Assembly (NCBI RefSeq): GCF_018446385.1
Contig: NC_055986.1
Span: 77,833,659-77,897,658 of the forward strand
Reading direction: 5' to 3'
DNA: 64,000 bases
DNA from: Zingiber officinale
Lineage: Eukaryota; Streptophyta; Magnoliopsida; Zingiberales; Zingiberaceae
The notes under the pieces are model-generated. The model did not search any database. It was not told the DNA's origin and saw nothing but the letters and a program-made list of their open reading frames with translations. Of this stretch, positions 1-10,989 are shown one piece after another. The stretch's first letter is position 1, and each line of letters starts with the position of its first letter. A program made the position numbers and the translations under genes.

Positions 1-1555
1 TGTTACTTCGTGTTTCAGCACTTCATCTGAGCTTCACTTATCCTTGAGATCATTCCTGAAATCTTGATACTCCATTCATTCCAAAGTTTCTGGATTTACA
101 AAGCTTTTAACTCTTTCATAGCTTCTCACAGAATCCTGAACTTCAGGTTTAAACTCTTGATATCTTCATATGATGTTACTGCTTTCTCATTCAAGCGTCG
201 ACAATTATTTTCATAAGACTTCTCAATCACTTAATCAAACAATAGCTCCATCTTGTTTCAGCTAATAACATCACTTATAAGTTACTGAAAATTCAAAATT
301 TCAGCAAGTTATTGCTACCAGAATTCTTCCAGCCGGTTTGTAGAGAGTGCTATCAGGATTTAAACAACAATTGCTGCTGGAATCTTAAGAGTTTTTAAGG
401 TTTTCAAGGTCTGATAATTCAGAGTTGCACACGTTTGTTGTTGTTGTTTTTTTTTTTACTGAATTCTGTTCCTTGCATTTTCCTCACTTTTAAGTTCACT
501 TGCTGCCTCTTTCCTTCAATTTCTCAAAGTAATTGATACTCCATTCAAGAGTGCTCCATTGATGAATTGTTCTGGCATTATTTTGTGTCCAGAATAAGTT
601 CTGAAACCATCATTCCTTGTGTTTGTAGATGCCATAAAAAATATTGTATACCTTTTGTTTCAACATCTTCTCAAATTCCAACTAAACTTCCTTCACTTTG
701 AATCTTGCATTCTGATTTTGATACTAAAATTGATACAACATTTCAGCACTGCACTTGAATTTCTGCAGATTCCACACCTCCCAGAATTCCAATCTGATCC
801 AATACTTCATCACGCATTCAAATGTATCAAAAATTGGAACAAACACTCAGCCAACTTCCACTGTGCTTCCTCTTTCCAGCTTAATACATTTCTGATTCTA
901 GCACAAAGAACTCCAATTTCAAACTAAACACCTCCCCCACACTTACTCATTTGTCCATCCCGGCCAAATAAAATCATCACATATCATCCAAGATAACCAC
1001 ATCCAAAGAAGTAAGACATGAGAAAAGAACAAAGATATGATGATTCATGACAAGAAAAATAGCAAAAATGGGTGAGGGCAAAATGACAATGGAGTAAATT
1101 TCATAAAATATGACTCAATACTGCTCTAGAGGTATTAATCAGAATTAAAGCAAGTTCTAGATTGAAATATGCTACAAGTACATCACTCAAATAGGCTCAA
1201 ACCTCACTAGGTAAATATAAGTCATCATACCATTTCATCAATCAAGAATCCACCACTAGTATCAACCTCATGCAATCCTAGAATTCATTCATGCTATAGA
1301 GTCTTTAAACTTGATAGCCAAATTTAACATTCCTTTTCAAATCCCTAACAATGATACAAAGACTTGTCAAAAGAAGGAAGTACCATTTTTTCCTTAAACA
1401 AAGACTATCAAACTCAAAGAAATGGTAACTATCATGAATATAAAACCTAAACTCCGAAACCATGCAAGAACAACACAACTAATTAGACTCAAGATTTATT
1501 AATGAAAGAAAATTTTAATGGAACTGAAACTTAACCTAAACAAATAAGAAAACTA
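1..1555 (-). other. Athila copy 1: noncoding region downstream of integrase
   Basis: About 1.5 kb follows the integrase stop in the element's own direction. I find no conserved coding sequence here. It does not match the 5' LTR at 7776-9473, so it is internal sequence, not the 3' LTR. Athila elements commonly have a long region here, sometimes with an env-like ORF; no transmembrane protein is recognisable. The 102-codon open frame at 619-927 on the plus strand lies in low-complexity T-rich sequence and looks fortuitous. Confidence 0.6.
929..947 (-). other. Polypurine-tract-like motif of Athila copy 1
   Basis: Read on the minus strand the motif is AAGTGTGGGGGAGGTG, a purine-rich block of the kind that primes plus-strand DNA synthesis in gypsy elements. 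Since the sequence beyond it (928 to 1) does not match the 5' LTR, it may be an internal tract rather than the one bordering the 3' LTR. Confidence 0.45.
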
Positions 1556-1604
1556 CTAGCACCTAAAATTTACAAAGAAACAAAAGATAGAGGGAAACTC
1601 CCCT

Positions 1605-2720
1605 TTAGCTTGGGTAGATAGCATCAATATGGTCCATTTCCTCCACCACTGAGCCCTTAACTCCTTCATGAAACTTTTTAAGCTTTTGTCCATTAACTTT
1701 AAAAATCCGGCCAGTAGACATATCCTGAATCTCAACCACTCCATAAAAGAAAACATTAGTAACACAATAAGGTCCTTCCCATCTAGATCTCAACTTACCT
1801 TTAATCAATTTGAGACGAGATCGATATAGAAGTACTTTGTCACCAATTTGAAACTCTTTCACCTCAATTTGTTTGTCATGAAATCTCTTGGCCTTTTCTT
1901 TATAAATCCATGAGTTTTCATAGGCTTCCAATCTAATCTCTTCAAGTTCTTGCAGTTGCAATTTTCTTTCTTCTCCAACCGTGTCACTATCAAGATTGCA
2001 TGCTTTAACCGCCCAATACGCCCTATGCTCAATCTCCATGGGTAAATGACAAGCTTTTCCATACACAATCCTGTAAGGAGGCATTCCAATAGGGGTCTTG
2101 AAAGCAGTCCTATAAGCCCATAGTGCATCTTCAAGTCTTTTGCTACAATCCTTTCTATCCGGTCTCACAGTCTTTTCAAGAATTGATTTCACCTCCCTGT
2201 TAGACACTTCTGCTTGCCCATTTGTTTGAGGGTGATAGGATGTAGAAACTTTGTGTGTAACCCCGTACTTATGTAGCAAAGCCTTCATGTGTCTGTTACA
2301 AAAATGAGACCCTTGATCACTTACGATCACCTTGGGTACTCCAAACCTGCAAAATATGTGAGACCTGACAAAGCTAACAACAATAGAAGAGTCATCAGTC
2401 CGAGTGGGATTGGCCTCCACCCATTTGGAAACATAATCAATTGCAAATAAAATGTAAACAAAATCGAAAGAGACAGGAAATGGACCCATAAAGTCAATAC
2501 CCCAAACATCAAAAATCTCACAAAATAATATGAATTGTTGAGAGATTTCATTTCTAAGTCCTATGTTCCCAGTTCGTTGACACCTATCACATGATCGATA
2601 AAAAACATAAGCATCACGAAAAAGGGTAGGCTAATACAAATCACATTCTAATATTTTCCTAGCAGTTCTTTGTGGTCCAAAATGTCCTCCACACTCAAAA
2701 TAATGACAAAAAGTAAGTAC
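1605..2720 (-). pseudogene. Athila copy 1 integrase (degenerate)
   Basis: Integrase inserts element DNA into the host chromosome. Read leftward it shows an HHCC zinc-binding region (around 2560-2710, ending CDRCQRTGN), the catalytic core with a first Asp in FDVWGIDFMG (around 2490-2515), a second Asp in VSDQGSHF and the Glu in [12 protein letters not shown], then a C-terminal region with FKVNGQKLKKFHEG before the stop at 1605. The core is open from about 2625 to 1605. One in-frame TAG lies between the zinc-binding His pair and Cys pair near 2630. No chromodomain is visible, as expected for Athila. Confidence 0.85.
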
Positions 2721-2723
2721 AGA

Positions 2724-3360
2724 CTAAAACTCAGAGTCAGGTACGCATCTCCTAATGATCTGATCACTACAAAACTTCCACAAATAAGGATCATCCCAAA
2801 CATAGAATTTTGAATCACTTTTTAATTTATCTTTTTGAGCTTTTGAAAATTGTTTGGGATAAACTTGTGCAACTAAGAAATTCACTAGATCTGCATACCA
2901 TGGAGACTCACCCTGCAGCTGTAGAAGCTGCTCATCCCTGAAATCATCATCAATGGTTGGTTGAATGGTCCAGGTCTCCTTCAATCCTGCTCAAGTGATC
3001 TGCAACCAAGTTCTCCTTCCCGCTGCTATCACGTATCTCTACGTCGAATTCTTGAAGCAGAAGCATCCATCTGATTAATCTTGGTTTTGCATCAGGCTTC
3101 TTGAGGAGATACTTCAAAGCTGCATGATCAGAAAAAATAATCACATGAGAACAAAGGAGATATGATCTGAATTTGTCTAAAGCAAAAAATAATAGAAAGA
3201 AGCTCTTTTTCTATTGTTGTATAGTTCGCTTGAGCTGAGTCTAAGGTCTTGGAAGCGTAGCAGATAACATGTGGTGCTCCATCCACTCTCTGTGCCAATA
3301 CTGCTCCCACTGCATAATCTGAAGCGTCACACATCAACTCAAAAGGTAAGGACTAGTCTG
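2724..3360 (-). pseudogene. Athila copy 1 RNase H and connection to integrase (frameshifted)
   Basis: RNase H degrades the RNA strand during reverse transcription. The domain begins with MCDASDYAVGAVLAQ near 3337, where the first catalytic Asp is present, and continues through [20 protein letters not shown] frameshift near 3185 moves the frame; the second half (3144-2950) carries [11 protein letters not shown] and the closing [11 protein letters not shown] second shift near 2984 leads to the stretch joining it to the integrase. All expected motifs are there, split over three frames. Confidence 0.82.
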
Positions 3361-4401
3361 GGGGTCTGATAATCGGTGCTGAAGTAAGAGCCTCCTTCAA
3401 TCTGTCAAAAGCCTCTCTGCACCTCTGATCAAAATCAAACAAAACATCCTTCTGAAGTAGCTGAGACAATGGTAGAACGATCTTACTAAAGTCTCTAATA
3501 AATCTCCTGGAGAATCCTGCATGACCAAGAAAAGCTCGAACCTCCCGCACGCATGCGGGGTAAGATAAAGAAGATATAGCGCTAATTTTAGTAGGATCTA
3601 CTTCAATGCCCTTCCTAGAGACTATATGACCTAAAACTATGCTATGCTCTACCATAAAGTGACACTTTTCAAAATTCAAAACCAAATCCGTGTCGATACA
3701 TCTACTCAAAACTCGAGACAAGTTTTCCAAACATGCATCAAATGAAGAGCCATAAATAGAAAAATCATCCATGAATACTTCCATGCAATGCTCTAATAAA
3801 TCACCAAAAATACTCACCATGCATCGCTGAAAAGTACCTGGAGCGTTGCACAGTCCAAATGGCATCCTAGGATATGCGAATGTCCCGAAAGGGCAAGTAA
3901 AGGTGGTCTTCTCCTGGTCCTTTGGGTCGATGCAAATCTGAAAATAACCAGTGTACCCATCAAGAAAACAATAATGTGATTTACCTTCTAGCCTCTCCAA
4001 CATCTGATCAATAAAAGGAAGTGGATAATGATCCTTTCGCTTGCTTGGTTCAGCTTCCTGTAGTCCACACATACTATCCAAGAATTCTTTACTCTTGTGG
4101 GTACCAGTTCGTTCTCTTCATTAGCTACCACTGTCACCCCTGACTTTTTCGGAACCACATGGATGGGACTGACCCATTTACTATCAGAAATTGGATAAAT
4201 AATGCCAACCTATAAGAGTCTAGTCACCTCCTTCTTTACCACGTCCAAAATCAAAGGGTTCAGTCGTCTCTGTGGCTGTCTCACTGGTTTCACATCCTCC
4301 TCTAAGTGAATCCTATGCATACAAATGGAAGGACTGATCCCAGGAATGTCTACCAGAGTCCATCCGATGGCCTTTCTATGCTGTCTCAGAATCTCTAACA
4401 A
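3353..4401 (-). pseudogene. Athila copy 1 reverse transcriptase (degenerate)
   Basis: Copies element RNA into DNA. The N-terminal part (4401-4210) holds the approach sequence KAIGWTLVDIPG and RQPQRRLNPL, then meets an in-frame stop. The fingers and palm region lies mainly at 4081-3353. Catalytic residues are present: the first Asp in CFLDGYTGY (near 3960) and FMDDF at 3775-3761. MPFGLCNAPGTF, diagnostic of plant gypsy RT, stands just before. The linking stretch at 4090-4205 is readable as SPIHVVPKKSGV. Active-site residues survive but the frame does not. Confidence 0.87.
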
Positions 4402-4419
4402 TCTTTCCTCCTGATCCGG

Positions 4420-6005
4420 TTACAAATTCTGAGCTATGATGACAGGTAGCTGCTGATTCTCTCCCAAATACGCATATTTCAAATGTTGAGGCAATGACTT
4501 CAATTCCTCCTGTGTCTGGTCAATAGTAGGTGATCCTAGGGGTAGTGCTGTTGAGCAATCCCCTACACATACCTCTTCCTCTCTGAGCGATCCTAGGGGT
4601 AATGCTTCTCCTAAGCAATCCCCTACGCATTCAGTTGAGTTAACATCAGATTCCATAGCTAAAACATCCTCCAATAATGCAACGAATTCATCCTCTTGAC
4701 CAAAATAGAAACCTCTAAGTCTGAATCAATATCTGACAAGAACTCCATGCCATCCAACTCCTAAGCAATCCCCTACACATTCAGTTGAGTTAACATCAGA
4801 TTCCACAGCTAAAACATCCTCCAATAATGCAACGAATTCATCCTCTTGACCAAAATAGAAACCTCTAAGTCTGAATCAATATCTGACAAGAACTCCATGC
4901 CATCCAACTCCTCTGAGATATCCACGCTAAGTATAGAATGATCCTCTCTTGGATGCTTCATAGCCTCAAAAATACTGAATCTAACCACTGTGTCTCCTAT
5001 TTCCATTGAAAGAGTTCCTCCATGTACATCTATCTTTGTTCTAGCAGTTGTCAGGAACGGTCTTCCCAGAATAAGTGGAGCCCTGTTTGCAAGCACATCA
5101 CCCTCCATATCTAAGATGTAAAAATCTGCAGGAAAAATTAACTCCCTCACTTTTACCAAAACATCTTCTATCACTCCAGCTAGATATGCTTGACTTCGGT
5201 TAGCTAATTGAATCACCACACCTGTGGGTTGCAAAGGTCCAATTCTCAATGACTGAAAAACTGATTTCGACATCACATTAATAGAAGCTCTAAGATCTAA
5301 CATCGCATCTTCAAAAATACAATCTCCTATAACACAAGGAACAGTGAAAACTCTTGGATCTTCACACTTCTGAGGAACTGGTTGAAGTAATACTGAAACA
5401 TTTTTCCCCATACTTATCAATTCATTTCCCTTCAATTTCTTTTTATGCACACAAAGATCCTTGAGGAATTTGGCATATTTAGGAATTTGCTTTATCATGG
5501 TAAGCAAGGGCACATTCACTTCAACCTTGCTGAATAATTTCACCAATTCTTGATATTCCCTAGCTTTTTCTTCCTCCATTTCTCTTCTTGGTTGTACACT
5601 TCTTTGAGGGAAAGGTAACGGAATGGAAGACTCAGCTCCTTGCTGGTTCAGATTTTTCTCCAGATTTTGTGCTGAATTGTCCAGATTCTGTGCTGTTTTT
5701 GAAGATGTTGTTGGAGTAAATGTCAAGCTGAAATCAGATCCATCAAATTGATCAGATTCTGAAGCTGCCGGTTGATTGAAATGTTGCTGATCAGCTCCAG
5801 TAATCCCATGCTGCGCAAAATCCGGTTGCTCTGAATTTGCTAGAAAATTCTGGAAACTTTGTGGAGTCGAATCTGAAGCTGTCCTAGGTAAACTTTGCTG
5901 TGATCCAACTGAAAACTTCGGATTTGGGTCTGAAATTGTTTTACCACTTTGAAGAGTTAATGCACTCACATTTCCTTTAGGATTTGAAGTCAGTTGTGAA
6001 GGCAA
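4420..6005 (-). pseudogene. Athila copy 1 gag C-terminus, aspartic protease and linker
   Basis: A 398-codon frame (6005-4809) starts with a Gln/Ser-rich tail of Gag, then a charged stretch (EMEEEKAREYQELVKLF), then the retropepsin domain with FEDAMLDLRASINVM (residues 232-245) and the flap-side ILGRPFL. The family norm at the active site is D-L-G-A-S; here Gly has become Arg (codon at 5289-5291, GGA to AGA), which would be expected to disable the protease. The linker to RT (4674-4420) carries two imperfect copies of a VGDC...ALPLGS peptide. A 150-bp tandem duplication breaks the frame. Confidence 0.83.
4611..4910. repeat. 150-bp tandem duplication inside Athila copy 1
   Basis: Positions 4611-4760 and 4761-4910 are direct repeats with exactly 150-bp spacing and only two differences seen (4627/4777 and 4657/4807). 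The junction shares the short sequence ctcct, suggesting slippage or microhomology repair. The duplication spans the end of the protease segment and adds a stop-containing second copy. Confidence 0.92.
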
Positions 6006-7633
6006 TTATCCAGATCATTGATTTTACATCTGATTAATGTTACTAGCCAGCCGCCCAATTTGCCTTTCAATGTTTTGCAGTGCTGTATCAGTCCTCTGCT
6101 GGTGTTGCTGCTGTTGCATCATCTGCTGTTGCTGTTGAAGCACTTGCTGCATCAAATCCTCAATTTTTGAATGCTAAAGTTTTGCTGTTGTTGCATTGAT
6201 CTTGGGCTTGTAGAAGAAGGTAGTGCAAGCTGAAATTGGTGCTGATTTACATTACTTGGCTGCTGGAAATTCTGCACAGGTTGCTGAACATGCTGGAAAT
6301 GTGTTTGTTGATTCTGTGAGTTCTGAAATCGTGGCTGACTTGCAACATCTGAATGCTGAAAATTCTGGAATGGTTGAAATTGTTTATTTTAGCTGAAGTA
6401 TTGTTGAGATTATGGCTGCTGTTGTTGCTAAAATTGCTGTGAATGACTTGCTCGATGATTCTGGTAATGATGCTGATTCTGTTGATGCTGATAATATGGC
6501 TGATGAATCTACCCTTGAGGTTGTTGCTGATAAAATGCATTCCCATACCTCAAATTAGGGTGATCCCTCCATCCCGGATTATAAGTTGAAGAGTTGGGAT
6601 CATATTTGTGTTGCTAAATTTGAGGTCTTGAAATGGCTGCAACAGATTCATCTTGATGTAGATTAGGACAATGATCTGAAGAGTGATTTTGGCTTAAACA
6701 AATTCCACACAACTTCATCATTGGTAAAGGAAAATTTGAAACAAGACACAAATTTTGCAATGCCATTTGCTTCACTAGAGAGGTCAATTCTTGCAAATTG
6801 TTTCTAATTTCTTGTTGCTCAGTCGAAACTAAATGAGTTTCATTAACCACTCTAGTACCAAGAGTTCTACTCCCAAATTGCTGTGAGTTTTCCGCCATAT
6901 TTGAAATTAGCTCTCTTGCTTGATTTGGAGTCTTATTCACCACGGCTCCTCCAGCTGCTGCATCTATCATGCTCCTATCCATGGGAAGTAAACCCTCATA
7001 AAAATATTGAACAAGGAGCTGATCACTAATTTGATGTTGTGGACAACTCGAACACAACTTCTTGAATCTCTCCCAATAATCATAAAGAGTCTCTCCCACT
7101 ACTTGCTGAATACCACAAATGTTCTTCCTGATAGTTGCAGTCCTAGAAGCTGGGAAAAATTTCTCCAAAAAGGCTCTCTTCATATCAATCCAACTTGTAA
7201 TGTATCCAGCTGGAAGGCAATATAACCAGACTTTAGCTGCTCCCGTCAAAGAGAATGGAAAAACCCTCAACTTAATGTCTTCTTCTGAAATCCCTTGTGG
7301 CTTCATGGTGGAACAAACCACATGGAATTCATGTAGATGGCGGTTGGGATCCTCTCCTGATAAGCCTTGAAATTTGGGAAGCAGATGAATAAGTCCTGAT
7401 CTGAGTTCAAAATCTCCTGCCAAGTCTGGATAAGTGATGCATGAGTACTTATAAGACACATCTGGAGCTGCAAGTTCTTTCATAGTTCGATCCCCTTCTG
7501 TTATCTGATTATCAATCTCTGAAATTCTGCTCTCACAAGTTGCTGCTGACCTAGCTTGTCTCCTTAAAGCCCAAAAGGTTCTCTCAATCTCCGGGTCAAG
7601 CTCAAGTAATGTTGCAAAGGAAAACCTAGTCAT
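6006..7633 (-). pseudogene. Athila copy 1 Gag (capsid and CCHC knuckle)
   Basis: Gag forms the particle that packages the RNA. The ATG at 7631-7633 opens a 339-codon frame. It contains the capsid core (LIHLLPKFQGLSGEDP, about residues 83-98; WLYCLPAGYITSW; FFPASRTATIRKNICGI; YWERFKKLCSSCPQHQI) and ends with a CCHC zinc knuckle, CGICLSQNHSSDHC. After a stop at 6614 the Gln/Asn-rich tail continues to about 6010 with further stops. The start is preferred because it follows the primer site and leader and keeps the whole capsid domain. Confidence 0.86.
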
Positions 7634-7752
7634 GCAAGATAATAAATAATCAAAATTAGTAGATATTCAATAAAATCAGTAGACTACAGCTAAGAAAAAG
7701 AAAGAAATTATTCACACCAAAACAAACAAACAATTCTAGCAAAGTTTAAGAT

Positions 7753-7770
7753 TCCCCGACAACGACGCCA
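7753..7770 (-). other. Primer-binding site of Athila copy 1 (tRNA-Asp type)
   Basis: On the minus strand the site reads TGGCGTCGTTGTCGGGGA. The usual Athila site, complementary to the 3' end of tRNA-Asp, is TGGCGCCGTTGCCGGGGA. Both differences are C to T. It lies six bases inside the 5' LTR. Confidence 0.85.
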
Positions 7771-7775
7771 AAATT

Positions 7776-9473
7776 TGGTAGCTATTCAAATTGATCTCAC
7801 AAATAAACTCCCAAATTAATGTTATGATTGAAAACCCACAACTACACAAGGAAATGTTTTAGTATAAGGGCTGAGTCGAATTTTTCGAGGATTATGCTAG
7901 AACATGCTTGTCTTGGATTAAGAACACTCTTTTTGGGTTTTCAAGTTATGAAATGGGATTTTGTAGTAAAACTAGAATATTAGACCAAGAAATAAATTTC
8001 AAACTCTACAATTATCCTACTGTAGATATAAACTCTAAATAACCAAAAGAAACAAACCTTCAAACATTTCTTGCACTGATCTACAAAACTGCAAAACTGT
8101 AAAACTGCAGAAATATCTCGCACTACTTCAAATTACGATTATTAAACCTCTCAAAATCTGAATTAAATCAAGCAAATTAGAAGAAATGATCTTAAGCTAC
8201 CAGAAATTGATACTAAACTAAATCTTCCTAACCAGCTGAACTTACCTACTGGAACAGGGTGCAGAAATTCAGCTTAGGGCATTTCAGAACATAAATTAAA
8301 CAAAACTTCACTCTTAATCTAACCAAACACAATAGACATTAATTCAGATAATAACCCTACTAACTTAACAACTAACAAATAGCTCTAACAGAAATCACCA
8401 GTCACAACCGAAGAAAACTAAATTATAGCAGTAACTGCTGCACAACAACAGAACAACATAGAACACGAAGCAGAACATACAAGAACTAAACTAAATAGAA
8501 CAGATTCGTGCAGAAAATAACACTAAAATTAAATCGAAGCTGTGAATTAACAAGTTCAGAACAGAAATGCAGAAATAAGAAAGATCTATGCCATGATCAA
8601 ACTGCAAAGAAAACCTAACATCCCTTCAACTCAAATCTCGGACCAAACTTGTCTTCTCCTTTCTGTCACACAAGGATCTACAGAGAACACTCCAACAGAA
8701 GTCGGATGGTGTCCTCGAGCTCCAAACAAACTCAGATTCACTCGAGTGCTCACAGAAATCATCAACAAGCTGAAACTCTGTAGCGCCGCCTAGAAAAGGA
8801 GTCGCGAAGCTGGAATGGAAGCTACGGTTGATGGTTTGATGTCAGAATTGGACTAGAGTCTCCGGAGGAATATCGTCTTCAACTCTGTGGATGAACGGAA
8901 CCCGGATCGGAGGACCACCGCCGACAAGGGTTGAAAAATCATGACTCTCTGCTACAGTGCTGCGGTTGAAAAATCCACTCACCGGCGACGCCCGATGCTC
9001 GAAATCTGATCGCCGGCAGCTCAGGAACTCCACGCCAATGAGGACAAGCTGAATCTCGGATCTAGATGAAGGGAGGAGCTGCGACCGCGCCGTCAAGAAT
9101 CTGGCATGATGAACAGTAGCGCGAGCTCACTGTTCACCGTGCCAAATTTCCCTTTTTATACCTAGGGTTTTGGCTGATTAAACCCTAAGTTCGTGTCAAG
9201 CTCATGTGTGATCTAGCTTGGGTTTAGGCTCATTGAAATCAATTGGAATCCAGGTTTAGTTAAGCCCCAAATGTGGTATAGCACTACTTCATTAGTTAGA
9301 TGGGCCAATCTTCCACTTGTATCATGAGTCCATTTGTACCCTACAAGACCACATTCACATAATGAGAAATAAATCATGCATTAGAAGGAAAAACATTACA
9401 AGGCCCATAAAAATCTTTGTTTGAAGATTATGATTAAAATTGACAATTAAAATGTGCAAATGTATTGGGAACA
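7776..9473 (-). mobile_element. 5' LTR of Athila copy 1
   Basis: Bounded on the minus strand by TGTTCCCAATAC at 9473 and a CA at 7776-7777 next to the primer site, giving about 1.7 kb, a normal length for Athila. A TATA box (TATAAAAA, minus strand, 9153-9160) sits about 310 bp into the LTR. The partner LTR is not in the window, so the outer end is set only by the TG and by the start of foreign Tat sequence at 9474. Short open frames inside (8593-8793 plus, 8842-9096 minus) look fortuitous. Confidence 0.7.
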
Positions 9474-10711
9474 CCACAAATTAATTCAAAAGTAATGTAT
9501 CAATTCCTAACTTATCAGAGAGCTAGAAGGACCCCTTATAAAAGGTCCTCCAGTTCTGTCTCCCAAGATGTTGTTGTTATTAGACCAACTGTTGATTCAG
9601 CGTCTTCTGTTTTACCTCCCACCATTACCACTATTGCACCAAGACCTCCTCTTACTTCTAACATTGGTCCTTCTCCCTCTCGTCCCAGTATATTACCTTC
9701 TCCTCCCCTTCCAGGGCCACCGCCTTCTTCTTCCATGGGACCTTTAGCTCCGGTCCCTCCTCGAGTGCTTTTCAAATTGGCCCAAGGTCTTCATTCTTTG
9801 TTGAGGAACGACCCTATTCCTTCTTCTATTGGCTGATTCTTGGGTACAAGGCCAGAACTCTCTAAGAGACAAAAACATTTTTGATCAGGCTGATACATAC
9901 AATCAACAAGCCTCCACTGTAAGTATTTTAGATATGTTTTTCTAGTTTAAGTTTGCATATACTAATTATGTTATTATATTCCTCTAGTTTTTCACTTCAA
10001 GCTTCTACATGGGCAACTTGGCTACTGATCTAGAGAGGGAGAACAGAGAGTTGAAGAATCAATTAAGAGCCCTAAAGGCAGCCTCCCCTACTCCGGGCAA
10101 TGAGGTCACCCAACTCCAAGAGAAGATAAGTTCTCAAGCCAATCTGATGACCTTTTGGAGAAGGATTTGCAGCATCATTGCCAAATATTAGGGGTTAAAG
10201 AAGAAGAGAAAAAGACTCTGGAATTACAAATACAGAGCCTATCCTCTTAGTTGAGTGTTGAGGTGGTCCAGAAGAATAAGGCTATTTTAGATGTTATTCT
10301 TAGTTCTTCTATTCTAGAACAATTTCAAACTTCCATCTCTAGATCTCCAGATTTAGCTCAAGAGTTGGCCTCCCAAAATTTTGAGTTATTACAGTTACAA
10401 GAGAGATTGAAAACTCAAGATTCTGAAATAGACTTCCTCACTAAGGAGTCAGAGCGTCTCAAAATTGAAAGGTCAATTTCCAAGAGAAAGCGGAACGCCT
10501 TGAGTTAAAATTACAGACATATAAGGTGAGTGAAGAGGAAAGATGGGAAAACCATCGTCGAGAGTACCTGGCCTCTCCTGAATTTACAAATGAGTTCGCC
10601 GGTCACATGGTGGGGACCTTAACTCACTCAGTTGATGGGGTTTTGACACGATTGCGAGAAGGAGGGTTCTTACCTCAAGAACCTCCTCCCCGATTCATAG
10701 ACTGTCGGTGA
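9474..10711 (+). pseudogene. Antisense, spliced coiled-coil ORF of the Tat element (5' truncated)
   Basis: Runs opposite to the Tat pol. The first exon (9474-9918) encodes a basic stretch with KRSSSS followed by a Pro/Ser-rich region; a frameshift lies near 9830. A likely 69-bp intron (9919-9987) follows. The second exon encodes charged heptad-like coiled coils (LERENRELKNQLRALK; LLQLQERLKTQDSEIDFL), with an internal stop near 10248 and shifts near 10150 and 10500. It ends with a conserved-looking C-terminus (SPEFTNEFAGHMVG..., GFLPQEPPPRF). The first codons at 9465-9473 belong to the Athila LTR. Antisense extra ORFs of unknown function are known in Tat elements; a gag-like role cannot be excluded. 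Confidence 0.62.
9919..9987 (+). other. Probable intron in the Tat antisense ORF
   Basis: Starts with GTAAGT, has a branch-point-like TACTAAT about 27 bp before the end, and ends TTCCTCTAG. Removing its 69 bp joins an open stretch (…NQQAST) to the coiled-coil frame. The length is at the short end of plant introns. Confidence 0.6.
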
Positions 10712-10989
10712 CTTAACAAGGAACTACCTAAGGACCTTGTCAGTAGTTTTAAGTAGAACTTTGGTGGACAGGTAAAACTATTTGTGTTGAATTCCTTTGA
10801 GACCATATTTGTAAAGCTTACTTACTACTCCAAGCATGCTTGTAAATGAATTTTCAGAATGAATATATGTTAATTAAATCATGAAAAGGAGAATTCGTGA
10901 AGTAGTTGGGTGCATGTAGCATGTTTCTAAATTATGAATGACTAATTGAGAGTTATGACATACCAGCTTGTCTTCGAAACTACCCTCGT
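10712..10989. other. Spacer between Tat antisense ORF and repeat array
   Basis: About 280 bp of AT-rich noncoding sequence. It would hold the 3' untranslated region of the antisense transcript. No gene, strong terminator or repeat is visible. Confidence 0.5.

Larger units (their letters stand above)
1..9473 (-). mobile_element. Athila-lineage Ty3/gypsy retrotransposon, copy 1 (3' end outside window)
   Basis: Minus-strand element read right to left: 5' LTR (7776-9473), tRNA-Asp-type primer site, gag with a CCHC knuckle, protease, reverse transcriptase, RNase H, integrase, then a long noncoding tail running off the left edge. The lineage call rests on the gag and pol wording (for example MPFGLCNAP and EVFMDDFSIYG in RT) and the tRNA-Asp primer site, both typical of Athila. 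The polyprotein is broken by several stops and frameshifts. It appears inserted in the antisense ORF of the Tat element to its right; the second target duplication would lie outside the window. Confidence 0.88.

Noticed and set aside
1..928. 3' LTR of Athila copy 1
   Set aside because: It begins after a good polypurine motif, but I find no match to the 5' LTR at 7776-9473, including the expected terminal sequence.
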